Origin: a virus
Direction: 5' to 3' (one strand)
DNA length: 64,000 nucleotides
IMG/VR virus record: IMGVR_UViG_3300043570_000998
Span: 1 to 64,000 of that record
The notes under the pieces are model-generated. The model saw only the letters and a list, made by a program, of their open reading frames with translations, was not told where the DNA came from and made no database searches. A program made the position numbers and the translations under genes. Shown here piece by piece: positions 40,293 to 48,661 of the stretch. The first letter of the stretch is position 1; each line of letters starts with the position of its first letter.

Positions 40293-40619
40293 ATGCAAAA
40301 TCAACATCACAAAGCAATCAAACGATTTGGTTTGGATGGCATTATTCACGATGAAGCTGCAATACCAAGGCTAAAACAAGAATATATTAGACTACTAAAA
40401 ACTGAGATGATTCTAACTGGGTACGCACCTAGACTAGATATTGACCCAGACTTTACAATTTTTTATCTCCACGAGAAAGAAATCTTTGAATTTCAATTAT
40501 CACTATATGGAACATACCTAGGAAAGAATAAAACACAATGGATAACAGGAATAGACGGAACACAAATAGTTCCTACACACAAGAGCAAATCAAAAGAGTC
40601 CTTGCAGGATCAGGCATAG
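40293..40619 (+). CDS. Small protein between helicase and primase, unknown
   Basis: 108 residues. Pattern: a basic N-terminus (MQNQHHKAIKRFGLDGI), a helix with EEYIRLLKTEMIL-like content, and two strands (DIDPDFTIFYLHEKEIFEFQLSLYG). The fold 'helix - Y-x-P-x-x-D-I-x-x-D-x-x-x-x-Y' is common among small phage proteins near primases. The last 80 bases overlap the primase gene in another frame, which is unusual overlap for this genome. I do not recognise a domain. Confidence 0.5.
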   Translation: MQNQHHKAIKRFGLDGIIHDEAAIPRLKQEYIRLLKTEMILTGYAPRLDIDPDFTIFYLHEKEIFEFQLSLYGTYLGKNKTQWITGIDGTQIVPTHKSKSKESLQDQA

Positions 40620-41482
40620 ATATTGAATCAGAAGTAGATTCAGATTACATTATCTTCTGCCCTTTTCACGCTAATCATAGATCACCAGCAGGTGAAATTG
40701 ATAAGCGTAATGGAACATTCTTTTGCTTTTCCTGTCACCACGTCGCAGACCTAGTTGAAGTTGTAGTAAAAACATCTGCTCGTACATATTTTGAAGCGGT
40801 ACGTTTTATTAAGTCTAAGGGTACAGAGTCAGACCTTACATCTGAGATTAATCGTCAACTCTATACAAAGCCAGACTATGTACAGTTTGACGATGTACTT
40901 GTTAAAAGACTAAATCAACAAGCATTAGAGTCACCTCGTGCTATGCGATATTTTGCTGGACGGTTTGTGACAGAGGCATCCGTAAAGAAGTTTGCACTTG
41001 GATTCTCTGAAAAACAGGATATGGTAACTATTCCTGTACAAGCCCCAGATGGTATGTCGATTGGCTTTGTAGGTCGTTCCATTGAAGGCAAGGAGTTTAA
41101 GAATACTCCAGGAATGCCTAAATCAAAACTTCTGTTTAACCTGCATAGGGTCAAAACAGCAGACAGGGTATATGTAGTCGAATCATCTTTCGATGCCATA
41201 CGCCTTGATCAAGTTGGATTTCCAGCGGTAGCAACTTTAGGTTCTAACGTATCCAACATACAGATTGAATTGCTTAAGAAGTATTTCAATAACATAATCG
41301 TTATTGCAGATAATGATGAAGCAGGAGGAAATATGAAGTCCAAGATCATTGAGAAGCTTGGGTCTCGTGTATCCGTAATCACACTAGAAAAACAATACAA
41401 GGATATCGGAGATATGACGGATGAAGATATTGCAAAGCTGGATGTTGCATTTGACAAAACCATCATATCTATGCTAAACTGA
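40538..41482 (+). CDS. DnaG-like primase
   Basis: 314 residues. N-terminal zinc-binding domain with Cys41, His44, Cys63 and Cys66 (FCPFHANH and FFCFSCH), then a helical linker, then a Toprim domain: KLLFNLHRVK, VYVVESSFDAIRL with the conserved Glu, and VIADNDEAGG with the Asp-x-Asp. The order zinc finger, RNA-polymerase-like core, Toprim is that of DnaG. It is short compared with bacterial DnaG (about 600 residues) and lacks the helicase-binding C-terminal domain. It would lay down RNA primers for the phage polymerase. Overlaps the upstream gene by 82 bases. Confidence 0.88.
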   Translation: MDNRNRRNTNSSYTQEQIKRVLAGSGIDIESEVDSDYIIFCPFHANHRSPAGEIDKRNGTFFCFSCHHVADLVEVVVKTSARTYFEAVRFIKSKGTESDLTSEINRQLYTKPDYVQFDDVLVKRLNQQALESPRAMRYFAGRFVTEASVKKFALGFSEKQDMVTIPVQAPDGMSIGFVGRSIEGKEFKNTPGMPKSKLLFNLHRVKTADRVYVVESSFDAIRLDQVGFPAVATLGSNVSNIQIELLKKYFNNIIVIADNDEAGGNMKSKIIEKLGSRVSVITLEKQYKDIGDMTDEDIAKLDVAFDKTIISMLN

Positions 41483-41509
41483 TAACCTCAACAATACAAG
41501 GAGAAAACA

Positions 41510-42160
41510 ATGAGTGCAATTAAGGGATTAAAAAATCTAAACGCCCTACTCGAAAAACCAAAGTTCGAAGGAACAAAAGTTCGTTGGCTTAAGCTTGCTG
41601 ACGGACAGTCTGCTGCGATTCGTTTCGTAGAAGAACTAGATGCAGATTCACCCTACTACGATGAAAGTCGTGGAGAGGCTTGTGTATTTGCAGAGCACAC
41701 CAACCCAAAGGACTACAAGCGTAAAGCTGCTTGTACAGTGGATTCGGAAGGTCGCTGCTACGGCTGTGAAATGGCTCGTAAGGAGCCTAAGTCTGGCTGG
41801 AGAGCACGTAACCGCTTCTATTGCAACGTCCTCGTTGAAGACGGTCTTGAAGACCCTTACGTGGCTGTATGGTCACAGGGTATTTCAAAGCAGTCTGCTG
41901 TACCCACATTGATGGAGTACTTTGACGACACCAAGGGTATTTCAAATGTTGTTTGGAAGATCAAGCGTAACGGTCAGGGAACTGAAACAAGTTACACACT
42001 TCTTCCAAAGGGACCTGACACAGAGCCTTTTGACTGGTCAACACACGAGTTCCACAACTTGGAAAACGTTCTTCGTGAGATTCCTTACGCTGAACAGGAA
42101 GCATTCTACTTCGGTTTTGATGCTCCATCAATTACCTCAGCAACTAATACTGACTGGTAA
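41510..42160 (+). CDS. gp32-like single-stranded DNA-binding protein
   Basis: 216 residues, AAGGAG before the ATG at 41510. The N-terminal ~35 residues (LKNLNALLEKPKFEGTKVRWLKLADGQ) and the core resemble phage ssDNA-binding proteins of the gp32 type: an OB-fold core with a zinc site. Candidate ligands are Cys58, His63, Cys75, Cys83 and Cys86 (GEACVFAEH, AACTVDSEGRCYGCE). An acidic stretch (PFDWSTHEFHNLENVLREIPYAEQEA) lies toward the C-terminus. It lies between primase and polymerase, where the SSB often sits. I am confident of the type but not of a particular subfamily. Confidence 0.7.
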   Translation: MSAIKGLKNLNALLEKPKFEGTKVRWLKLADGQSAAIRFVEELDADSPYYDESRGEACVFAEHTNPKDYKRKAACTVDSEGRCYGCEMARKEPKSGWRARNRFYCNVLVEDGLEDPYVAVWSQGISKQSAVPTLMEYFDDTKGISNVVWKIKRNGQGTETSYTLLPKGPDTEPFDWSTHEFHNLENVLREIPYAEQEAFYFGFDAPSITSATNTDW

Positions 42161-42227
42161 TATCCATAGTGCTGGGCATCACTATAATCTGCCCAACTTA
42201 AACTTTCACCTCTAACATAAGGATCTT

Positions 42228-45200
42228 ATGAGTTACGCTGGGCTACACGTTCATACACACTATAGTCTCTTTGACGGAATAGCTACCCCACAGGAATATG
42301 TGGATCGTGCGGTAGAGCTGGGTATGCCAGCAATTGCAATCACAGATCACGGAAGTCTCTCAGGACACCGTGAGTTATATCGCTCTGCTAAAGAAGCTGG
42401 CATCAAGCCAATTCTTGGCATTGAGGGGTACATCACTAAAGATCGCCTAGACCACACAGATAAAAAATATAAGCACGACCCCCTAGATCTTAACTATAAT
42501 CACCTTATTATTCTTGCAAAGAACACTATAGGTCTAGAGAACTTAAATAAGCTTAATGAGCTTGCTTGGACAGAAGGATTCTACAAGAAGCCTCGTATTG
42601 ATTGGAAGATTCTTGAACAATACAAAGAGGGGCTTGTTATTACTTCTGGCTGTTTGTCTGGGGTATTGGCTAAGGCAATCGAATCAGACAACCTAGCCTA
42701 TGCCAAGGAACACATCAAGTGGTGTAAGGATACTTTTGGTGACGACTACTACATTGAGGTAATGCCTCACAATCCTGCAGAAGTAAACAAGATGTTGCTT
42801 GAGCTTGCAGACGAGTTTGGTATTACACCTGTTGTTACACCTGACTGCCACCACTCCGATAAGAGCCAGAAAGAAATCCAGGAACTTAAACTAATCCTTA
42901 ACTCATACTCAAATAAAACTGTTGGAGATGCAACATATAACGGTACAAAGAAGTATGATAACCTTATGGACAAGCTAGACTACCTCTACGGGGCTGACCG
43001 CCAGATGTCATTTAACAAGTTTGACATTCACCTTTTGTCAGATGAAGAGATGCACAATGCAATGAAGGCTCAGGGTATTGACCGTGAGGATATGTACGAA
43101 GCAACTCTTGAGATCGTAAACAAGATTGAGGATTATGATATCCAGGACTACCGTGACTTGCTTCCTGTGCAGTACCAGGACCCTGACGGAGAGCTCCTCA
43201 GCCTCGCTCTAGAGGGCTTAAAGGCTAAGGGACTAGACCAGAACCAGGAATATATTGACCGCCTTAACGAAGAGCTGATGATTATCAAGGATAAGAACTT
43301 TGGTCCATACTTTTTAGTTGTACGGTCTATGATTTCTTGGGCAAAGAAGGAAGGCATTATGGTTGGACCAGGACGTGGTTCATCTGCTGGTTCGCTTTTG
43401 TGCTATTCACTTGGCATCACTGACATTGATCCTATCATACACGGCTTGCTATTCTTCCGATTTATTAATCCAGAACGTAATGACTTCCCAGATATTGATA
43501 CAGATATCCAAGATACACGCCGTGAAGAAGTTAAAGATTACTTGGTTCGTCAGTATCGTCACGTTGCTTCTATTGCTACGTTCTTGCAGTTCAAAGATAA
43601 GGGTGTGGTACGAGACATTGCTCGTGTGCTAAACATCCCTCTTCCTGACGTTAATAAGGTTATGAAGCTTGTAGATACTTGGGAAGACTACTGCTCTTCA
43701 TCATCTACAGCAGAGTTCCGTGAGAAGTATCCAGAGATTGAATTATATGGAGAGCAACTGCGTGGTCGTATCCGTGGTACTGGCATCCACGCTGCAGGTG
43801 TTGTTACATCCAAAGAGCCTATCTTTAAGTTTGCTCCAATGGAAACTCGCACAGCACCAGGAACTAAAGAGCGTATCCCTGTTGTTGCAGTAGATATGAC
43901 AGAGGCAGAGCGTATCGGTCTTATTAAGATTGATGCCCTTGGTCTAAAAACTCTTTCTGTTCTACAAGACACACTTGCAATTATTAAAGACCGTAGTGGC
44001 AAAGACATTGATCTTCTAAAGATTGATATGGATGATAAGAATGTTTACGATATGCTTTCTAACGGATTTACTAAAGGTGTCTTTCAGTGTGAAGCAACAC
44101 CATACACTAATCTACTTGTAAAAATGGGTGTAAAGAACTTTGCAGAACTTGCTGCTTCTAATGCTCTAGTCCGTCCAGGTGCAATGAATACAATTGGTAA
44201 AGATTACATTGCTCGTAAACACGGCAAGCAAAAGATTACCTATCTTCACAGTGTTATGAAAGAGTTTACAGACGAGACCTATGGATGTGTTCTATATCAA
44301 GAACAGGTTATGATTGCTTGTACAAATCTTGGCGGTATGACAATGGCAGAGGCTGATAAAGTTCGTAAGATTATTGGTAAAAAGAAAGATGCTCGTGAGT
44401 TTGACGTGTATAAAGATCAGTTTGTAAGAGGAGCTTCTCGATATGTAACTACCTTCCAAGCAGAAGAACTTTGGCACGACTTTGAGGCTCACGCAGGTTA
44501 CTCTTTTAATAAGTCACACGCCGTAGCATACTCAACACTTTCTTACTGGACCGCTTGGTTAAAGTATCACTACCCAATTGAGTTTATGTTTGCACTTCTC
44601 AAGAACGAAAAAGACAAGGATGCTCGCACAGAGTACCTTATCGAAGCAAAGCGTATGGGTATCCCAATTAAGTTGCCACACGTTAATGATTCAGATGCTG
44701 ACTTCAAGATTGAGGGCAAGGGTATTCGGTTTGGTCTTAGTGGTATCAAGTTCATTAGTGATAACATTGCAGAAAAGTATATCGCTGCTCGCCCCTTTAA
44801 CTCTTACAAAGAACTAGAAGAGTTCTCGTTTGGCAAGGGTAACGGAGTCAACTCTCGTGCATTGTCAGCACTAAGACTAATTGGTGCTGCTACATTCCCT
44901 GACCAGCCTCGTAATGATGAAGAGATTCGTGAGAACCTGTACGAGTACTTAAACCTACCAGAGTTCAACACATCAATTCCACAGCACTATCACGCATTTA
45001 TTAATGACGTTGAGGAGTATGAGGAAAAGGGAGCTTTTGTTATTATGGGTATTGTCAAGGGTATCAAACGAGGCAAAGGCTGGTCACGAGTAGAGGTACT
45101 AGATAAGACAGGGGCTATCGGTATCTTTGACGAAGAACAGTCTAAGGTTGAGGCAGGACGTACATACCTTATTCTTGCAAGTGACAATCGTATTGTTACA

Positions 45201-45506
45201 GCAATCCCTGCGGATGAAATTAAGGGTAATGATTCAGGTCTTGTAAAGATTCTTAACTACCGTATGCTACCCTATACAGACGACCAATTAATGGTTGTGT
45301 CATTCAGACCACGTATCACTAAGGCTGGTAAAAAGATGGCATCAATGGTGGTGGCAGACTCTTCACGAGAACTGCACTCAATCACAATCTTTCCAACTTC
45401 ATTTCCTAAAGCATATATGAAGATCAAGGAAGGCAATGTATATAAATTCTCTTTGGGTAAGACCAAAGATGGAACAACAATTATGGAGGATGTATTCGAT
45501 GTTTGA
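42228..45506 (+). CDS. dnaE: DNA polymerase III alpha subunit (DnaE type)
   Basis: 1092 residues, slightly below bacterial DnaE (~1160). An N-terminal PHP domain has His7, His9 and His11 in LHVHTHYSLFDG, AITDHGSLSG and a later TPDCHH, so its metal ligands look intact. The palm shows GPGRGSSAGSLLCYSLGITDIDP and the catalytic DFPDIDTD with Asp422, Asp424 and Asp426. Further on are GVFQCEATPYTN and YGCVLYQEQVM, typical fingers motifs, and an OB fold near 940-1010 (VIMGIVKGIKRGKGWSRVEV). The phage therefore carries its own replicative polymerase instead of a family A or B enzyme. A small hairpin with TATAAT in the loop lies upstream at 42173-42195. Confidence 0.92.
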   Translation: MSYAGLHVHTHYSLFDGIATPQEYVDRAVELGMPAIAITDHGSLSGHRELYRSAKEAGIKPILGIEGYITKDRLDHTDKKYKHDPLDLNYNHLIILAKNTIGLENLNKLNELAWTEGFYKKPRIDWKILEQYKEGLVITSGCLSGVLAKAIESDNLAYAKEHIKWCKDTFGDDYYIEVMPHNPAEVNKMLLELADEFGITPVVTPDCHHSDKSQKEIQELKLILNSYSNKTVGDATYNGTKKYDNLMDKLDYLYGADRQMSFNKFDIHLLSDEEMHNAMKAQGIDREDMYEATLEIVNKIEDYDIQDYRDLLPVQYQDPDGELLSLALEGLKAKGLDQNQEYIDRLNEELMIIKDKNFGPYFLVVRSMISWAKKEGIMVGPGRGSSAGSLLCYSLGITDIDPIIHGLLFFRFINPERNDFPDIDTDIQDTRREEVKDYLVRQYRHVASIATFLQFKDKGVVRDIARVLNIPLPDVNKVMKLVDTWEDYCSSSSTAEFREKYPEIELYGEQLRGRIRGTGIHAAGVVTSKEPIFKFAPMETRTAPGTKERIPVVAVDMTEAERIGLIKIDALGLKTLSVLQDTLAIIKDRSGKDIDLLKIDMDDKNVYDMLSNGFTKGVFQCEATPYTNLLVKMGVKNFAELAASNALVRPGAMNTIGKDYIARKHGKQKITYLHSVMKEFTDETYGCVLYQEQVMIACTNLGGMTMAEADKVRKIIGKKKDAREFDVYKDQFVRGASRYVTTFQAEELWHDFEAHAGYSFNKSHAVAYSTLSYWTAWLKYHYPIEFMFALLKNEKDKDARTEYLIEAKRMGIPIKLPHVNDSDADFKIEGKGIRFGLSGIKFISDNIAEKYIAARPFNSYKELEEFSFGKGNGVNSRALSALRLIGAATFPDQPRNDEEIRENLYEYLNLPEFNTSIPQHYHAFINDVEEYEEKGAFVIMGIVKGIKRGKGWSRVEVLDKTGAIGIFDEEQSKVEAGRTYLILASDNRIVTAIPADEIKGNDSGLVKILNYRMLPYTDDQLMVVSFRPRITKAGKKMASMVVADSSRELHSITIFPTSFPKAYMKIKEGNVYKFSLGKTKDGTTIMEDVFDV

Positions 45507-45834
45507 TGAAGTAACAAAACACCTGCACGAGATTGCAGTAGAGAAAGGTTTCTGGGATGTAATTAAAGATGCATCACAGGAGCAAAAAGATATATTTATG
45601 GCTAAACAGTTAATGATGATTGTGTCAGAAGCAGTTGAAGTTATGGAAGCTATTCGCAAGTCAAAGGGTCCAGAAGATGTAGCAGATGAAATGGCAGATA
45701 TTGTTATCCGCACACTTGACCTGTATGCTGGATTAGTGGAGCACGAATACACACACGTATCGCTTGACGATGCATTTGAAAAAAAGACGACTTTCAATAA
45801 GTCCCGACCAGAAAAGCACGGAGTAAAGTTCTAA
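45499..45834 (+). CDS. MazG-like nucleotide pyrophosphohydrolase
   Basis: 111 residues. The ATG at 45499 lies nine bases after GGAGG (45485-45489) and overlaps the polymerase stop; a longer frame upstream has no start signal. Motifs are those of all-alpha NTP pyrophosphatases: E-x-x-E at 44-47 (VSEAVEVMEAI) and E-x-x-D at 64-67 (VADEMADIVIRTLDLYAGL). Such enzymes hydrolyse nucleoside triphosphates or ppGpp-like alarmones and shape the nucleotide pool during infection. It fits with neighbouring nrd genes. The preferred substrate cannot be read from the sequence. Confidence 0.85.
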   Translation: MFDEVTKHLHEIAVEKGFWDVIKDASQEQKDIFMAKQLMMIVSEAVEVMEAIRKSKGPEDVADEMADIVIRTLDLYAGLVEHEYTHVSLDDAFEKKTTFNKSRPEKHGVKF

Positions 45835-46058
45835 TGACAGTAACAGTATATACAAAAGACAATTGCGTACAATGTGAAGCAACTAAGCGTCACCTTGACA
45901 AGCTAGATGTTCCTTACGAGGTAATCAACATCACTAATAATGTTAGTGCTCTTGACAAGTTAATCTCACTTGGATATCGTTCAGCCCCTGTAGTTGTTGC
46001 AGGTAGTGATAGTTGGGCAGGATATGTACCAGACAAGATCGATAAGTTGGCTGAATAA
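45834..46058 (+). CDS. nrdH: NrdH-type glutaredoxin-like redoxin
   Basis: 74 residues, the normal NrdH length. The active-site C-V-Q-C (Cys11 to Cys14) follows the strand TVTVYTKDN, and a later SAPVVVAG provides the cis-Pro loop; GYVPDKIDKL ends the fold. NrdH gives electrons to class Ib ribonucleotide reductase through thioredoxin reductase. It is separated from nrdI, nrdE and nrdF by about 6.4 kb, whereas in many bacteria all four are together. One-base overlaps (TAATG) on both sides put it in the replication operon. Confidence 0.88.
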   Translation: MTVTVYTKDNCVQCEATKRHLDKLDVPYEVINITNNVSALDKLISLGYRSAPVVVAGSDSWAGYVPDKIDKLAE

Positions 46059-47068
46059 TGACAACAATGGAAGAGGCACTAGCACAGCTAGACCCAAGAA
46101 TTCGCAAACGCTTGTCTAATGGTGCAGGGTTTAAGACAGACTTTCAGCCCACTCCCAGCTTTGGACTCAACCGTGCTCTAGGCGGTGGGTTGCCATATGG
46201 TCGTCAAGTTCTTATTTGGGGAAGCAAGTCTTCGGCAAAGTCTTCTCTATGTCTTCAGATGGTTGGTCTTGCACAGGCAGAAGGCAAACTCTGTGCTTGG
46301 ATCGATGCAGAAATGTCATACGACGAAGCGTGGTCGAAGAAACTTGGGGTAGATACAGAAAACCTTATTGTCTCACAGGCTCGTACTATTAACGAGATGG
46401 TAGACGTAGGCACAGCACTAATTAATGCAGGTGTAGACCTAGTGGTAGTTGATTCAATTACCTCACTACTTCCTGCTATCTACTTTGAAAAAGACTCTGA
46501 CGAACTCAAGCAACTTGAGAACACTAAGCAGATTGGTGCTGAGTCACGAGACTTTAGCAACGCCTGGAAGATGATTAACTATGCTAACAACAAAGTCAAG
46601 CCAACACTGTTCGTCCTGATCTCTCAGTCACGAAACAACATTAGTGCTATGTACACACAGCAACAGCCTACAGGTGGACAAGCAACTAAATTCTATTCAT
46701 CAACAGTCATTAAGTTGTTTAGTTCGGAGTCGGATAATCAAGCCATCAAGGGCAAAATTCCCATAGGAGATAAACTAATTGAACAAAAGATTGGTCGCAA
46801 GGTCAAGTGGGAATTACAGTTCTCTAAGACCTCTCCAGGCTTCCAGAGCGGTGAATATGACTTTTACTTCCGTGGGGATGGGGTAGGAATTGACAGCGTT
46901 GGTGACCTTGTGGACACCGCTGAGATGGCAGGTATTGTATCTCGTACAGGTGCTTGGTACATTGTATCGGAAGATAAAAAAGTTCAGGGCAGGGAAGCAT
47001 TTATTAACTATGTCAAGGAAAATGACGACTTCCGTAAATCTATTGAGGACCAGCTAAATGTCAGCTAA
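46058..47068 (+). CDS. recA: RecA-like recombinase
   Basis: 336 residues. The Walker A is WGSKSSAKSSLCLQM (core residues 55-62), where the usual Gly before Lys is Ala. Walker B is LVVVDSITSLLP near 128. The L1/L2 region and KQIGAESRDFSNAWK follow, and FVLISQSRNNI occupies the place of the RecA 'F-I-N-Q' motif. IWGSKSSAKSS rather than GPESSGKTT is closer to phage UvsX-type enzymes, in which the pre-lysine residue also varies. It should coat ssDNA for strand exchange or recombination-dependent replication. It overlaps the next small gene by eleven bases. Confidence 0.88.
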   Translation: MTTMEEALAQLDPRIRKRLSNGAGFKTDFQPTPSFGLNRALGGGLPYGRQVLIWGSKSSAKSSLCLQMVGLAQAEGKLCAWIDAEMSYDEAWSKKLGVDTENLIVSQARTINEMVDVGTALINAGVDLVVVDSITSLLPAIYFEKDSDELKQLENTKQIGAESRDFSNAWKMINYANNKVKPTLFVLISQSRNNISAMYTQQQPTGGQATKFYSSTVIKLFSSESDNQAIKGKIPIGDKLIEQKIGRKVKWELQFSKTSPGFQSGEYDFYFRGDGVGIDSVGDLVDTAEMAGIVSRTGAWYIVSEDKKVQGREAFINYVKENDDFRKSIEDQLNVS

Positions 47069-47246
47069 GTATGATGTTCACAAAGGTAAGTTTAATTGTC
47101 ATACCTGCAAAACAGAAGTATCGTCAATTAGATGGTACTGGACGTTAAAAGAGTTAACTTGGCTATGTCCAGAAGGACACCTTAGCAAAGTTGATCTTAA
47201 CACTAAAAAAAGTAAGGGTAATTATGAGCGAGAAGAACGAAAGTAA
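47058..47246 (+). CDS. Small zinc-ribbon protein
   Basis: 62 residues, ATG inside the end of the recA gene. A zinc ribbon is visible: FNCHTCKT (Cys-x-x-Cys) and WLCPEGHLSK (Cys-x3-His), separated by a Trp-rich strand pair (SSIRWYWTLKELTW). The C-terminus is very basic (KSKGNYEREERK). Comparable zinc ribbons act as adaptors for nucleases or polymerase factors. Only a nucleic-acid contact can be suggested. It overlaps the following nuclease gene by 23 bases. Confidence 0.6.
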   Translation: MSAKYDVHKGKFNCHTCKTEVSSIRWYWTLKELTWLCPEGHLSKVDLNTKKSKGNYEREERK

Positions 47247-47511
47247 AAGAATCGGTGCGAAACAACATAAAAATTCTGGACGTAATACGACCAAAGGTGA
47301 TGCTACTTGGGGACAGTTTGTTGTTGACTTTAAAGAAGTATCGAAATCATTTACTATCAATAGGGAGGTTTGGGCTAAAGCTACGACTGACGCAATACGT
47401 GGTAACAAAGACCCAGCAATTATTATTGTACTTGGCGAGGGTAATTCTAAAGTAAGACTAGCAGTCATTGAGCTGGGTATCCTAGAACAATTGACTGAAT
47501 CATCAGAGTAG
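47224..47511 (+). CDS. PD-(D/E)XK nuclease, Holliday junction resolvase-like
   Basis: 95 residues from ATG at 47224. The key pattern is 'K-N-S-G-R-N-T-T-K-G-D' (Asp26) followed by a strand with VVDFK (Asp35, Lys37) and KSFTINREVW, that is G-D plus D-x-K plus a K-S-F helix cap. This is the active-site layout of small phage PD-(D/E)XK resolvase-like proteins, which carry 'G-D-(V/A)-x10-(I/V)-E/D-x-K-x5-K-S-(F/Y)'. A second, unrelated resolvase of the RuvC fold is at 48910. The gene is short but its motif order is convincing. A strong promoter begins within its last 25 bases. Confidence 0.65.
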   Translation: MSEKNESKRIGAKQHKNSGRNTTKGDATWGQFVVDFKEVSKSFTINREVWAKATTDAIRGNKDPAIIIVLGEGNSKVRLAVIELGILEQLTESSE

Positions 47512-47519
47512 TGTATAAT
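47491..47519 (+). promoter_or_regulatory. Consensus promoter for the nuclease/terminase operon
   Basis: TTGACT at 47491-47496, a 17-base spacer, and TATAAT at 47514-47519. It overlaps the 3' end of the PD-(D/E)XK gene and faces the 47545 gene. Confidence 0.8.
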
Positions 47520-47544
47520 AGAAGGATAGTAGAAATTGGAAACA

Positions 47545-47850
47545 ATGGAAGAAACAAAAACAACATTAGAACGAGTCAATGGTCTCACTGAGATCGCTGA
47601 CTTTATGAACGATGAAGAGCTTACTGAAGCCCTCACGTTTATTGCAAAGGTTATTTTCAAGCCAGAGATTCCTGCACAGGTAGCCTCTATTGAGATCGTT
47701 CGCTTGCAAGCCATTGCTGCTAAAATGTCATTCAAGGCTACTTGGATGGCTAACGTAGATAAGGGAGATAGAGCGAAGAAGAATATTTATTTTACTGCTG
47801 CTAGTTCAATTAATGAACTTGTTGCTGCACTTAAATATATTACTCGTTAA
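47545..47850 (+). CDS. Small conserved-type protein, unknown
   Basis: 101 residues from ATG at 47545 (a TTG three codons earlier is also possible). Helices dominate: GLTEIADFMNDEELTEALTFIAKVI, IPAQVASIEIVRLQAIAAKMSFKATWMANV, and a final SINELVAALKYITR. The mid-part 'A-x-x-A-A-K-M-S-x-K-A-T-W-M' resembles small helical actinophage proteins found next to Cas4-like exonuclease genes. It may cooperate with that nuclease. First gene behind a strong promoter. Confidence 0.5.
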   Translation: MEETKTTLERVNGLTEIADFMNDEELTEALTFIAKVIFKPEIPAQVASIEIVRLQAIAAKMSFKATWMANVDKGDRAKKNIYFTAASSINELVAALKYITR

Positions 47851-47857
47851 ACATACT

Positions 47858-48661
47858 ATGACTAAAAATTTACTAAACCAAGTTATGCTCAAGGGTGCAT
47901 CAGATAAGAAAAGATCATTCCTAGATACTGACGAGCTTATTAAAAAGATTCAGCACGGATACATTATTAACCGTGTTGACAAGCACCAGCAGAAGAAAAC
48001 TTTTGCACCTAGTACAATTGCATTCTCCCACGGAGAGTGTCCTCGTTACTGGTACATTGCCTTTGAGGGTGCAACATTTACAGACAATGCAGATGCATAT
48101 GGCGGAGCTAATATGACTGCTGGAACCAAGTCGCACGAACGTATCCAGTCAGCTATGGCAAATGTGCCAGACCTGCTCGTTGACTCTGAGTTTAAAATTA
48201 CAAGTCAGGACCCACCTATCTTTGGTTACGGTGACGTAATCCTCAAGTGGGGTGGAGAAGATTTGCTTGGCGAAATTAAAACAATGCCAAACGAAGGATT
48301 CGAATATCGAAAAGCAGCAGGGAAACCAAAGCTTGGTCACCTCGTACAGTTGCTTATCTATATGAAAATTCTGGGGAGAGAACGTGCAGTACTAATCTAT
48401 GAGAACAAGAATAACCACGAGTTGCTTGTCCTTCCAGTAGTACTAAACGATTATCTTAAAGGGTGGGTAGACAGTACATTTGATTGGATGAGAGAAGTTC
48501 GTAGTGCTTGGGAGAATAAAACTCTTCCCACCAAGAACTACCGATCAAATTCGAAGATTTGCAAGACTTGTCCAGTAAGGTCAACTTGTGATATCGCTGG
48601 TCCAGGGACGCTACAAATAAAGTCTATGGAGCCAATCAATGAAGCATTGTCAATGGTGTGA
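47858..48661 (+). CDS. Cas4/RecB-like exonuclease with iron-sulfur cysteines
   Basis: 267 residues from ATG at 47858. Nuclease motifs: Asp126 in GYGDVILKW, Glu139-x-Lys141 in GEIKT, and QLLIYMKILG as motif IV; His93 lies in motif I (GTKSHE). Four cysteines suited to a 4Fe-4S cluster are Cys61 (HGECPRYW) and Cys235, Cys238 and Cys244 (KICKTCPVRSTC). Together they define the Cas4/AddB-like group of PD-(D/E)XK nucleases. No CRISPR array or other cas gene is in the window, so it most likely works in recombination or DNA end processing with the RecA-like protein. Confidence 0.82.
   Translation: MTKNLLNQVMLKGASDKKRSFLDTDELIKKIQHGYIINRVDKHQQKKTFAPSTIAFSHGECPRYWYIAFEGATFTDNADAYGGANMTAGTKSHERIQSAMANVPDLLVDSEFKITSQDPPIFGYGDVILKWGGEDLLGEIKTMPNEGFEYRKAAGKPKLGHLVQLLIYMKILGRERAVLIYENKNNHELLVLPVVLNDYLKGWVDSTFDWMREVRSAWENKTLPTKNYRSNSKICKTCPVRSTCDIAGPGTLQIKSMEPINEALSMV

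Noticed and set aside
42173-42195. Hairpin with TATAAT in the loop upstream of the polymerase gene
   Set aside because: The stem has only six pairs and there is no TGn or -35 element, so neither a terminator nor a promoter can be claimed with confidence.
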